DNA of 64,000 nucleotides. It comes from Leclercia sp. S52. Its GTDB lineage: Bacteria; Pseudomonadota; Gammaproteobacteria; Enterobacterales; Enterobacteriaceae. Position numbers and translations under genes: made by a program. Within the stretch, counting starts at the first letter, position 1, and every line of letters starts with the position of its first letter. Under the pieces are notes generated by a model. That model was not told where the DNA came from, did no database searches, and saw only the letters and a list, made by a program, of their open reading frames with translations. The stretch covers positions 4,340,001 through 4,404,000 of the forward strand of contig NZ_CP152474.1 in NCBI RefSeq assembly GCF_039727615.1, in the 5' to 3' direction. Positions 44,911 through 56,052 of the stretch are shown one piece after another.

Positions 44911-47900
44911 ATGTTGTACGATAAATCCCTTGAGAAGGATAACTGTGGTTTCGGCCTGATCGCCCACATAGAAGGCGAACCTAGCCACAAGGTAGTGCGT
45001 ACCGCTATACACGCACTGGCCCGTATGCAGCACCGTGGCGCTATCCTCGCGGATGGTAAAACCGGCGACGGTTGCGGTCTGCTGCTGCAAAAACCGGATC
45101 GTTTCTTTCGCATCGTGGCGGAAGAGCGCGGCTGGCGTTTAGCCAAAAACTACGCTGTTGGGATGCTGTTCCTGAATCAGGACGCGGAAAAAGCAGCCGT
45201 TTCACGCCGCATCGTCGAAGAAGAACTTCAACGCGAAACCCTGTCTATCGTCGGCTGGCGCGATGTGCCCACCAACGAAGGGGTACTCGGTGAAATCGCC
45301 CTCTCCTCGCTGCCTCGTATCGAGCAAATCTTTGTCAACGCGCCTGCGGGCTGGCGTCCACGTGATATGGAACGCCGCCTGTTTATCGCCCGTCGCCGCA
45401 TTGAAAAACGTCTCCAGGACGATAAAGAGTTCTACGTCTGTAGCCTCTCGAACCTGGTGAACATCTATAAAGGTCTGTGTATGCCGGCTGACCTGCCGCG
45501 CTTCTACCTGGACCTGGCGGATCTGCGTCTGGAATCGGCCATTTGCCTGTTCCACCAGCGCTTCTCCACCAACACCGTACCTCGCTGGCCGCTGGCTCAG
45601 CCGTTCCGCTATCTGGCACACAACGGCGAAATCAACACCATCACCGGTAACCGCCAGTGGGCACGCGCCCGTACCTATAAATTCCAGACCCCGCTGATCC
45701 CGGATCTGCACGATGCAGCGCCGTTCGTCAACGAAACCGGCTCTGACTCCAGCTCAATGGATAACATGCTGGAGCTGCTGCTGGCCGGTGGTATGGATAT
45801 CGTCCGCGCCATGCGCCTGCTGGTTCCGCCAGCCTGGCAGAACAACCCGGATATGGATCCTGAGCTGCGTTCCTTCTTCGACTTCAACTCCATGCACATG
45901 GAGCCGTGGGATGGTCCGGCCGGTATCGTGATGTCCGACGGGCGCTTTGCGGCCTGTAACCTCGACCGTAACGGCCTGCGCCCGGCGCGCTACGTCATCA
46001 CCAAAGACAAGCTGATCACCTGCGCCTCAGAAGTGGGGATCTGGGATTACCAGCCTGACGAAGTGGTCGAAAAAGGCCGCGTAGGGCCTGGCGAGCTGAT
46101 GGTGATCGACACCCGCGGCGGTCGCATCCTGCACTCTGCAGAAACCGATAACGATCTGAAAAGCCGTCATCCGTACAAAGAGTGGATGGAGAAAAACGTC
46201 CGCCGTCTGGTGCCGTTTGAAGATCTGCCGGATCAGGACGTGGGCAGCCGCGAGCTGGATGACGATACTCTCGCCAGCTATCAGAAACAGTTTAACTACA
46301 GCGCGGAAGAGCTGGACTCCGTTATCCGCGTGCTGGGTGAAAACGGCCAGGAAGCGGTCGGCTCCATGGGTGATGACACCCCGTTTGCCGTGCTCTCCAG
46401 CCAGCCACGTATCATTTACGATTACTTCCGTCAGCAGTTCGCGCAGGTGACCAACCCGCCGATCGATCCGCTGCGTGAAGCACACGTAATGTCGCTGGCC
46501 ACCAGCATCGGTCGCGAGATGAACGTCTTCTGCGAAGCCGAAGGCCAGGCGCACCGTCTGACCTTTAAGTCGCCGATCCTGCTGTACTCCGATTTTAAAC
46601 AGCTCACCACCATGCAAGAGGAGCACTACCGCGCCGACACGCTCGATATTACCTTCGACGTGACCGAAACGACCCTCGAAGAGACGGTGAATGCGCTGTG
46701 TGATAAAGCGGAACAGATGGTACGTAACGGTACCGTGCTGCTGGTGCTGTCCGACCGCAACATTGCGAAAAACCGCCTGCCGGTTCCGGCGCCAATGGCC
46801 GTCGGTGCTATCCAGACCCGTCTGGTCGATAAGAGCCTGCGCTGCGACGCCAACATCATTGTAGAAACCGCAAGCGCGCGTGACCCGCACCACTTCGCGG
46901 TGCTGCTGGGCTTCGGTGCAACGGCGATCTACCCGTACCTGGCCTACGAAACGCTGGCCAAACTGGTCGACGGCCAGGCCATCGACAAAGATTACCGTAC
47001 CGTGATGCTGAACTACCGTAACGGCATCAACAAAGGCCTGTACAAGATCATGTCCAAGATGGGCATCTCGACCATCGCCTCTTACCGCTGCTCGAAGCTG
47101 TTCGAAGCTGTCGGTCTGCATGACGATGTTGCCGACCTGTGCTTCCAGGGCGTGATCAGCCGTATCGGCGGAGCGGGCTTTAGCGACTTCCAGCAGGATC
47201 TGCTGAACCTCTCCAAACGCGCCTGGCTGGCTCTTAAGCCGCTGGATCAGGGCGGACAGCTGAAGTATGTGCACGGCGGCGAATACCATGCCTATAACCC
47301 GGACGTGGTGCGCACCCTGCAACAGGCCGTCCAGAGCGGCGAGTACAGCGATTATCAGCAGTATGCCGAGCTGGTGAACAACCGTCCGGCGGCCACGCTG
47401 CGCGATCTGCTGGCAGTGAACCCGGGCGATACTGCCGTCAGCATCAATGATGTTGAACCGGCGAGTGAACTGTTCAAACGCTTCGATACCGCAGCGATGT
47501 CTATCGGCGCGCTGAGCCCGGAAGCCCACGAGGCGCTGGCAGAAGCGATGAACAGCATCGGCGGGAACTCCAACTCCGGCGAAGGCGGTGAAGATCCGGC
47601 GCGCTACGGCACCAACAAAGTGTCGCGCATCAAGCAGGTTGCTTCCGGCCGCTTCGGTGTGACCCCGGCGTACCTGGTTAACGCCGACGTGATTCAGATT
47701 AAAGTCGCTCAGGGTGCAAAACCTGGCGAAGGCGGTCAGTTACCGGGTGACAAAGTGACCCCGTACATCGCCAAACTGCGCTACTCGGTGCCGGGCGTGA
47801 CGCTGATCTCCCCGCCGCCGCACCACGATATCTACTCTATCGAGGACTTAGCGCAGCTGATTTTCGACCTGAAACAGGTCAACCCGAAAGCGATGATCTC

Positions 47901-49371
47901 CGTGAAGCTGGTTTCCGAGCCGGGCGTGGGCACTATTGCCACCGGCGTGGCGAAAGCCTATGCGGATCTGATCACCATCGCCGGTTACGACGGCGGTACC
48001 GGGGCGAGTCCGCTCTCCTCGGTGAAATACGCGGGCTGTCCGTGGGAGCTGGGCCTGGTGGAAACCCAGCAGGCGCTGGTGGCAAATGGTCTGCGTCACA
48101 AGATCCGTCTGCAGGTGGATGGTGGCCTGAAAACCGGCCTCGACATCATCAAAGCGGCGATCCTCGGTGCAGAAAGCTTCGGTTTCGGTACCGGCCCGAT
48201 GGTGGCGCTGGGCTGTAAATACCTGCGTATTTGTCACCTGAACAACTGCGCAACCGGTGTTGCAACCCAGGACGAGAAGCTGCGTAAGAATCACTACCAC
48301 GGCCTGCCGTTCAAAGTGACCAACTACTTTGACTTCATCGCCCGCGAAACCCGCGAGCTGATGGCGCAGCTGGGCGTGACGCGTCTGGTGGATCTGATTG
48401 GCCGTACCGACCTGCTGAAAGAGCTGGAAGGGTTTACGGCTAAGCAGCAGAACCTGAAGCTGTCCCGTCTGCTGGAAACGGCTGAACCGCATCCGGGCAA
48501 AGCGGTGTACTGCACCGAGAATAACCCGCCGTTCGACAATGGCGTGCTGAACGCCCAGCTGTTGCAACAGGCGAAGCCGTATGTGGATGACAAGCAAAGC
48601 AAAACCTTCTGGTTTGATATTCGCAACACCGACCGTTCCGTCGGCGCAACGCTCTCGGGCTACATTGCGCAGACGCACGGCGACCAGGGTCTGGCTGCCG
48701 ATCCGATTACCGCGCACTTTAGCGGCACTGCGGGTCAGAGCTTCGGCGTGTGGAACGCCGGTGGCGTTGAGCTGTACCTGACCGGCGATGCTAACGACTA
48801 CGTCGGTAAAGGCATGGCGGGTGGTCTGCTGGCGGTGCGTCCTCCGGTCGGCTCAGCCTTCCGCAGCTGCGATGCCAGCATCATCGGTAACACCTGTCTG
48901 TACGGTGCCACCGGGGGTCGTCTGTTTGCCGCAGGTCGTGCAGGTGAGCGTTTCGCGGTACGTAACTCCGGTGCCATCACCGTGGTGGAAGGTATCGGCG
49001 ATAACGGCTGTGAATACATGACCGGCGGGATTGTCTGCGTGCTGGGCAAAACCGGCGTCAACTTCGGGGCTGGTATGACCGGTGGTTTCGCCTATGTTCT
49101 GGACGAAAGCGGTGACTTCCGTAAACGCGTGAACCCGGAGCTGGTGGAAGTGCTGGATGTTGAAAGCCTGGCGATCCACGAGGAGCACCTGCGTGGTCTG
49201 ATCACCGAGCATGTGCACCATACCGGTTCCGTGCGCGGCGAAGAGATCCTGGCGAACTGGCCGGCGTTCTCTGCGAAATTCGCGCTGGTTAAACCGAAGT
49301 CCAGCGATGTTAAAGCCCTGTTGGGTCACCGTAGTCGTAGCGCAGCAGAGCTGCGTGTGCAGGCGCAGTAA
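44911..49371 (+). CDS. gltB: Glutamate synthase (NADPH) large subunit
   Basis: Converts glutamine and 2-oxoglutarate to two glutamates. ATG 44911 (MLYDKSLEKDNCGFG), 8 nt after GGAGGT, gives 1486 residues, the classical E. coli length; the first 11 residues are a propeptide removed to expose catalytic Cys12. A TTG at 44848 extends the frame but lacks support. The order is an N-terminal glutaminase domain, a central domain, the FMN/synthase domain (GEGGEDPARYG; 3Fe-4S Cys in CKYLRICHLNNC) and the C-terminal GXGXG beta helix. It is 9 nt upstream of gltD. Confidence 0.97.
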   Translation: MLYDKSLEKDNCGFGLIAHIEGEPSHKVVRTAIHALARMQHRGAILADGKTGDGCGLLLQKPDRFFRIVAEERGWRLAKNYAVGMLFLNQDAEKAAVSRRIVEEELQRETLSIVGWRDVPTNEGVLGEIALSSLPRIEQIFVNAPAGWRPRDMERRLFIARRRIEKRLQDDKEFYVCSLSNLVNIYKGLCMPADLPRFYLDLADLRLESAICLFHQRFSTNTVPRWPLAQPFRYLAHNGEINTITGNRQWARARTYKFQTPLIPDLHDAAPFVNETGSDSSSMDNMLELLLAGGMDIVRAMRLLVPPAWQNNPDMDPELRSFFDFNSMHMEPWDGPAGIVMSDGRFAACNLDRNGLRPARYVITKDKLITCASEVGIWDYQPDEVVEKGRVGPGELMVIDTRGGRILHSAETDNDLKSRHPYKEWMEKNVRRLVPFEDLPDQDVGSRELDDDTLASYQKQFNYSAEELDSVIRVLGENGQEAVGSMGDDTPFAVLSSQPRIIYDYFRQQFAQVTNPPIDPLREAHVMSLATSIGREMNVFCEAEGQAHRLTFKSPILLYSDFKQLTTMQEEHYRADTLDITFDVTETTLEETVNALCDKAEQMVRNGTVLLVLSDRNIAKNRLPVPAPMAVGAIQTRLVDKSLRCDANIIVETASARDPHHFAVLLGFGATAIYPYLAYETLAKLVDGQAIDKDYRTVMLNYRNGINKGLYKIMSKMGISTIASYRCSKLFEAVGLHDDVADLCFQGVISRIGGAGFSDFQQDLLNLSKRAWLALKPLDQGGQLKYVHGGEYHAYNPDVVRTLQQAVQSGEYSDYQQYAELVNNRPAATLRDLLAVNPGDTAVSINDVEPASELFKRFDTAAMSIGALSPEAHEALAEAMNSIGGNSNSGEGGEDPARYGTNKVSRIKQVASGRFGVTPAYLVNADVIQIKVAQGAKPGEGGQLPGDKVTPYIAKLRYSVPGVTLISPPPHHDIYSIEDLAQLIFDLKQVNPKAMISVKLVSEPGVGTIATGVAKAYADLITIAGYDGGTGASPLSSVKYAGCPWELGLVETQQALVANGLRHKIRLQVDGGLKTGLDIIKAAILGAESFGFGTGPMVALGCKYLRICHLNNCATGVATQDEKLRKNHYHGLPFKVTNYFDFIARETRELMAQLGVTRLVDLIGRTDLLKELEGFTAKQQNLKLSRLLETAEPHPGKAVYCTENNPPFDNGVLNAQLLQQAKPYVDDKQSKTFWFDIRNTDRSVGATLSGYIAQTHGDQGLAADPITAHFSGTAGQSFGVWNAGGVELYLTGDANDYVGKGMAGGLLAVRPPVGSAFRSCDASIIGNTCLYGATGGRLFAAGRAGERFAVRNSGAITVVEGIGDNGCEYMTGGIVCVLGKTGVNFGAGMTGGFAYVLDESGDFRKRVNPELVEVLDVESLAIHEEHLRGLITEHVHHTGSVRGEEILANWPAFSAKFALVKPKSSDVKALLGHRSRSAAELRVQAQ

Positions 49372-50799
<1,428 letters not shown>

Positions 50800-50804
50800 A
50801 CAAT

Positions 50805-50841
50805 ACGGCCCGGTGGGATCCGCTCCCGCCGGGCCGTGTTT
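50805..50841. terminator. Terminator between gltD and yhcF
   Basis: ACGGCCCGG...CCGGGCCGT followed by GTTTTAT. It lies between the convergent gltBD and fimbrial operons. Confidence 0.85.
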
Positions 50842-50859
50842 TATGCCTGCCTTCCGCCA

Positions 50860-51561
50860 TTACAGATAGACAATACTGATCACCGCCTCACCGTCTAACG
50901 AGATCCTCTGACTGCTCCCGAGTTTGTTTGCCACGGCAACGCTTACCTGCAGCGGTACACTCACGGAACTCACCGCCTGTGGCACCAGCGTTCCTTTCTT
51001 CACGAAGGTATAAAAATAGCTTTCGGTTGCCGGCAACAGGTAGTGATCGAGCCTCGTCCAGGGGCCGCTTTTGCTTTCCGAACCGGCCATATCTACGTTG
51101 ACGTTCTGACTACCATCCAGCGCAACGATGCTGTCAGCGTTAATCAGGATCGCATAGCTGCCGATAGGCTTGTTCTCAGCGGTCACGCCCAGACCAAATA
51201 GCCTTGAGGCATACGCCACATTCAGGCCGCCATTGGTACTGAAGTGCGGGCCGACTGCACGCTCGGTATCTTCCCCAATCCTTACCGATGACGAACGGGT
51301 ATCCCGCGAGGTGATAGCCAGGGCCGTAGAGGATTCGCAGGTAATGGCTAAGGTCAGCTCCCGCGTCCCTAACTGGTTAAAAGCGTCAGGAGATAAACTG
51401 CCGGCGTTGCGGGAGCCAAAATCAGCAATACCGTTATTGCTCAGAACGGGTACGCAGGCAGCAGCATCTGCTGTCAGCTCAAAATCGACATCGACGGTAT
51501 CATTTGCCGATACAGAGGCGGTCGTTAAGGCCGCCAGAAGCAAGTAAATTCGTCGCATCAT
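50860..51561 (-). CDS. yhcF: DUF1120 fimbrial protein YhcF
   Basis: Secreted protein of 233 residues with a signal peptide (cleavage near VSA, about residue 19) and one Cys pair (ACVPVLSNNG, ITCESSTA). The DUF1120 pattern SRLFGLGVTAENKPIGSYAI and the end GEAVISIVYL match E. coli YhcF. The pattern fits an adhesin or subunit. It is the last gene of the operon and overlaps the preceding gene by 4 nt. Its identity as a regulator in older annotation is not supported by the sequence. Confidence 0.85.
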   Translation of the reverse strand: MMRRIYLLLAALTTASVSANDTVDVDFELTADAAACVPVLSNNGIADFGSRNAGSLSPDAFNQLGTRELTLAITCESSTALAITSRDTRSSSVRIGEDTERAVGPHFSTNGGLNVAYASRLFGLGVTAENKPIGSYAILINADSIVALDGSQNVNVDMAGSESKSGPWTRLDHYLLPATESYFYTFVKKGTLVPQAVSSVSVPLQVSVAVANKLGSSQRISLDGEAVISIVYL

Positions 51562-52094
51562 TGCACATCCAGTTTAATGTTCAGGTTGCCACGCCAGGTC
51601 GTTCTGTCGGTGATGGATCCCGGCTTTATCGTGGATGCTACCAGAAGAGAGACCGAGGCGGTTTTGCCCCGTATCTCTTCGCCATGAACAAACGCCAGCC
51701 CTTGATTCAGCGCGACGTCGAGTTTTGCACTACCGCCGGTACGGGGAAGTGCGTCATTCAACTGAACCGGAGCAAGGCGCACAGACTGGTCATCGACATA
51801 CGCATTTGTCGCGGTGACCTGCATTTCGCCTTCGCTGCCCAACGAAAATGTGCCATTTTGCGGTAAATTACTGCCCACAAACAGGCGGATGCGCTGCGGC
51901 TCGCTACAGACCACCTGAATCTGGATCTGCTTTTCCGGTAGCGTAACTGGTTGCCCGCCCGCCTGTTGCCGCTCGGCGGCACTTAAGCGGCTGTAGGCGA
52001 TCTTTTGCTGACTGGCGATAATCTGGCAGTCGGCCCAACTCTGGACGGGCACCGCAAGCAGCGCCCCCATCAGCAGGAAAATTCTCACTGGCAT
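51558..52094 (-). CDS. Fimbrial-operon protein of unknown role, YhcE-like position
   Basis: 178 residues with a signal peptide (MPVRIFLLMGALLAVPVQSWA) and two cysteines (ADCQII, VVCSEPQ). It looks like a secreted beta-rich pilin-type protein (end TWRGNLNIKLDVQ) but I do not recognise the family with confidence. Its place between usher and yhcF is that of E. coli yhcE, which is a disrupted gene in K-12. It overlaps the usher by 10 nt and yhcF by 4 nt. Confidence 0.7.
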   Translation of the reverse strand: MPVRIFLLMGALLAVPVQSWADCQIIASQQKIAYSRLSAAERQQAGGQPVTLPEKQIQIQVVCSEPQRIRLFVGSNLPQNGTFSLGSEGEMQVTATNAYVDDQSVRLAPVQLNDALPRTGGSAKLDVALNQGLAFVHGEEIRGKTASVSLLVASTIKPGSITDRTTWRGNLNIKLDVQ

Positions 52095-54464
52095 ACTCCC
52101 TTTGCCGTTTCATAGAAGACCCCGGCTTGCGCCTGGTCAGGTAGCGTCAGCGTAATGCGGCAGTTGTCGGGCTCCGTTTGCGCCACCAGCGTCTGACGGG
52201 CGCTGGCGTTATCCAGGAATACCACGCCTTCATCGACCGAGGTGGTGAGATAGGTGCCGCGATCGTCGGTAATAGCGATGTTTTTCGGCAGCTTTTTACC
52301 CTCTTTCGTACTCACCTCCAGCAGAACGCGACGCTGGGTGATTGCCGTAAACTGTACTTTCCCTACCGAACCACGTCCCTGATTTAACACCCGGGTACCG
52401 TTGCCGATGTCCATGTTTTTCGGCAGGGTTTCCGTGTTGACCTCAACGCGGGAATTCTGCCAGGCGTTCAGGGAAGGCAGCACCGCATAGCCGCGGAAGT
52501 CTGTCCATACCGGTCCCTGCGGAGTATCGATTTTGACCCCGGAAACGGGCTGATCCAGCGAGACCACCCCGAAGGTGTCACGTACCGGCAACGGCGAGAA
52601 GGTGACGCCGTTGGCATGGCCGACGATGCCGCCCTGCAGGATGCCGGAATAGTTACGTCGATGATCTCCGGCCACGTTGCCATTCAGCATCAGCTGCGAG
52701 TAGTGCAGATTGCTGTTCAAGCCTGCGCTGACGCTCTTATCCTGCGACGACTGTCCTACCTCAGTGCCCAGCGTATAGGCGTTATTTTCCGAGAGGTTGC
52801 CCGCTAAGGTGGTGCCATAGCGGGAACTCTCTCCCTCACGACGCGCATAGGTGTTCAGACTGGCTTTTCCTAACGGGATGCTGACATTCAGGTAAAACAG
52901 GTCGTCTTTCTTCCCGTCTCCGCTGTCGTCGTTCAGCTGATGCTGCCAGTTCGCAGAGACATACGCTGAGAGGAAACTGCCCCCCCCACCCTGCAGTAAT
53001 GAAACGTGATTTCCCCTGGTGGTGGCGGTTTTTCGTTTCATAGAAGCTGCTGCTGAAGGTGCCCATCCCAGGGCTTTGCCACTGGAGCCCGACAGAATAT
53101 TCATGCTGCTTTGTGGCGGTAAAACCTTTATCGACAAACTCCGAAAACTCCCGATAGCCCGGCGAATAATAGGTCGAGGATGCCGTAACGCTCACACCCA
53201 GCGACAACGCGATAGAAGTTTCCACGCGATAACGCTGGCCCTGACGCGCGTTTTCACGATCCCAGGACTGATTGGCCTTAAAACTTAGTATCGACAACGG
53301 AGACGGCGAAGTATCAATGCCCAGCCCGGCGGCCTGAAAATCCTGAGAGACGATCATCGCCGCCGTGACATTACTCCCGGGAAGCAACCGCCAGCCATTA
53401 GACACGCTGAGCACCATCGGCTTGTCATCGTAATCGTCGCTGATGCGGCCAATGGATAAAAACAGCCCGGCAGGGTTGCCCATCCTCTGCAGATAGAGGC
53501 TGGCCGGAATGACAAAACTATGCTGGCTGCCGTCGGTCTCGACTACGGTGACGTTGAGATCGCTGGTGTAGTTGCGCAGCTCGACATCGGTCAGGGTAAA
53601 AGGCCCCACCGGCACCAGCGTCGAATAGACCAAGATCCCCTGCTGGCGAACTTCTACGCGCGCCTGTGGCGTATTGGCGATCCCGCTGACCCTGACCTGC
53701 CCTTCCGGAGAGGCCAGAGCGCCTTCGGGTGACAATGAAACGCCGTACAGCCCCGTACCTTCCAGCAGAGGGTTATTAATATTCACTTCACCCACTTTGG
53801 CAGTGCTGCGCAAATTAACGAAAGTGTGCTGTAAATAAGTCTGATTGTTTTCGCTGTTAAACTGCCCTGCTGAATGGCTTAACAGCTGATGGCTACGGAG
53901 TAACCAGCTCGCGATATTCACCCCACCATCAAGCTGCAACTGCGAATAGGTGTTACTGCCGCCGCTGAATTCACTGCGGGAAGACATTGCCGAGTAATTC
54001 AGCAGGGCGCCCGAGCCGTCCATCGCGAAACCCGCCGGGGACAGACCATAGCGATTTATTTCATCAGGCGGCACGATTAATTCCACTAGCTCCTGACCCG
54101 GTAAGGTATTAATCAGAGCTTCAGGATGCGCCTGAAGATAGGGGTAACACCCGTCCTGATAGTCGCCAGGAATGCGAATATTCGCCTGCTCCATTAAGGC
54201 CTTGTCGAAACAGAGTTCACCGTTCTGATTGAAATGAGCAACGATATTTCCCTTCTCCAGTCCGTTCACTTTTAGCATCACCGGTGTCGGGCCAGGCCTG
54301 AATCGGGCTTTATTTGCGAAATAAGTGGAGACGTCAGGGTTAATGCCTAATGATTTTAATGTTTCACTGTCAAACTCAACGGCCCCGGTTTCTGAATCAG
54401 AGGCATATCCCTGTTTAGAGCACAACAAACTGACTGCGCAGACAAGCAGCGTTCTTTTAAACAT
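52085..54464 (-). pseudogene. yhcD: Outer-membrane fimbrial usher YhcD, frameshifted
   Basis: Usher that assembles pilus subunits across the outer membrane. It has a signal peptide (MFKRTLLVCAVSLLCSKQGYA), an N-terminal periplasmic domain, the beta barrel with plug domain (about 230-330), and C-terminal domains ending in a Cys pair (DNCRITLT, AKGVCQ). A run of eight G on the coding strand (52980-52987) breaks the frame near residue 492. Removing one G restores ITAGWGGSFLSAYVSANWQ and a 792-residue protein, compared with 793 in E. coli YhcD. As read, the product is 542 residues and the barrel is incomplete. It may be a sequencing indel, a real loss, or a slippage-switchable tract. Confidence 0.88.
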
Positions 54465-54484
54465 CCGTGTATTCCCTGAACAAT

Positions 54485-55156
54485 TTACTGCAATGGCGCT
54501 ATATAGCGTTCACCTTTATATCCATAACGGCTGGCTGGATAAAATTCGACTTTTGTGTCCGCCTTATTTGTTAAGGTCACCGTCATGCTGGAATGCGGTA
54601 ATAAATAGGTCTTTGGCAGCTTTCCTTGCTTACCCGACGGCAATGAGGTGAATCCTGTCGTCATCCGCACCACGTAATTTGACGGATTGTTGATTACCAG
54701 GGAATTACCCTGTTTACGCCACTCCAGATGTTTCCACGGCGTATTATCTTCTGCGAGTCCGGCAGGATGAATAATTACCGGTAGATCCTGACGAATGGTG
54801 ACAGCCAGTCTCTCCTTGCCTCTCTCTTTCGGCGGAATGCCCTCGAAGGTGACCCGTTTTAACTCTTGCTGCGTTAGCGGTTTATCCATTTGCAGCATGA
54901 AGCGCATACGCTGCACAGCACCCGCTTCTACCCTTACAACAGGCTGGGAGACGATCAGGTGAACCGATTTATTGCTTTCGGGGAGATCGACAATATTGGT
55001 GTAAAGCAGGGCAGGTTTCGGATCCGTATTGGTGACATTCATACTGGCTTCGCCTTTATTGGCATCTACCAGTAATACGGACGTTTCGGGCACCATGCCG
55101 GTAGCGCACGCACCTGCAGAAATAAAGAGTAGTGAGAAAATAACGCTACGTTTCAT
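54485..55156 (-). CDS. yhcA: Periplasmic fimbrial chaperone YhcA
   Basis: Chaperone of 223 residues with a signal peptide (cleavage near ACA, about residue 18) and PapD-like features: MVPETSVLLVDANKGEASMNVTN, VEAGAVQRMRF, and IPPKER. It donates strands to pilus subunits and delivers them to the usher. It is 20 nt upstream of yhcD. The resemblance is to E. coli YhcA. Confidence 0.88.
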   Translation of the reverse strand: MKRSVIFSLLFISAGACATGMVPETSVLLVDANKGEASMNVTNTDPKPALLYTNIVDLPESNKSVHLIVSQPVVRVEAGAVQRMRFMLQMDKPLTQQELKRVTFEGIPPKERGKERLAVTIRQDLPVIIHPAGLAEDNTPWKHLEWRKQGNSLVINNPSNYVVRMTTGFTSLPSGKQGKLPKTYLLPHSSMTVTLTNKADTKVEFYPASRYGYKGERYIAPLQ

Positions 55157-55338
55157 AATATTCTCAAGTAAGTTTAATAATGAAATGAGACAGTTAATTC
55201 CCGGAGATAAAAACAGACCGTCACCCGACGTATTAACTGCCGCAGGTTTAATACGGTCTGTATTAAAAAGAATATTTAAAAATGCAATGCGGCATTATTT
55301 ATTCGTTATATGCCCTTCGCCGCACGCATTATCATATC

Positions 55339-56052
55339 TTAGAGGTAGACGAGGCTCAGGGTTGCATTGCCATCCAGAGTGATTTCGTCAGAGCCCAGCA
55401 CAGAGCTTGGCTGTACGCCTGCAGAGATTTTAAGCGCGAAGGAGGCCTCTTCAAACAGCTGAGGTTGGGAACTACCGGTTTTTGCGACAGTAGTAATACG
55501 CGCGCTATCAGCTACCTGATAAACAGCGGTATTTGTACGCCAGCTTTTGCCTTCATCATCAGAGTAAACCAGGCTCGCAGCGGCACCGTCAGCAGTGGTA
55601 TTTGCACCATCCAGGGTTACGGAATAGGCGCCAATCTTCGCGTTATTTGACGCCAGACCCAGGCCAAAACCGAAGTAAGTTTGCGCGGCTGATGCACCAC
55701 CAGAAACTGGAGAGACAATATAATTGGATGCAGACAGGGCGACAGCAGAGCTGGTGCGGTTATCGATCATTTTGAAACCAACAGCGGCCTCCGCTTCACA
55801 GGAGATCGAGAAGGTGATGTCTTTAGCACCCAGTTGGACGAGGCCATTGCCTTCAGCCGGGCTTTTGATAACAGAAGCGGCAATAGTACCGAAGGATACT
55901 TCGCCACTGTTGCTCAACGTTGGAGTACAAGCCGCTGGAACAATTGAACCGGTCACTTTTAATGTTGATTCATTTGCAGCATTTGCCTGAGCGGCAACGA
56001 ACAGCGCAGCACAGACACTCAGCGTAGACAGTGTTTTCTTAAATGCAGTCAT
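55339..56052 (-). CDS. DUF1120 fimbrial subunit, first gene of the operon
   Basis: Secreted protein of 237 residues with a signal peptide (MTAFKKTLSTLSVCAALFVA, cleavage near ANA) and DUF1120 features in the same order as YhcF (ACTPTLSNSGEVSFG, FSISCEAEAA, YFGFGLGL, IGAYSVTLDG, DEITLDGNATLSLVYL). It is probably a paralogue of yhcF and, by position and small size, the main pilin. E. coli K-12 has no counterpart at this spot. The gap of 182 nt to yhcA may contain a partial terminator. Confidence 0.8.
   Translation of the reverse strand: MTAFKKTLSTLSVCAALFVAAQANAANESTLKVTGSIVPAACTPTLSNSGEVSFGTIAASVIKSPAEGNGLVQLGAKDITFSISCEAEAAVGFKMIDNRTSSAVALSASNYIVSPVSGGASAAQTYFGFGLGLASNNAKIGAYSVTLDGANTTADGAAASLVYSDDEGKSWRTNTAVYQVADSARITTVAKTGSSQPQLFEEASFALKISAGVQPSSVLGSDEITLDGNATLSLVYL

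Noticed and set aside
44848..44911. TTG start giving a 1507-residue GltB
   Set aside because: ATG 44911 has a well-spaced GGAGGT and matches the known 11-residue propeptide before Cys12; the TTG has no comparable ribosome-binding site.
46027..47529. 500-codon antisense frame within gltB, and a similar one (48853-50319) across gltB-gltD
   Set aside because: Shadows of well-conserved GltB and GltD; no start signal or recognisable domain.
50860..51561. YhcF as a transcription regulator
   Set aside because: It has a signal peptide, a Cys pair and DUF1120 features; no DNA-binding motif is visible.
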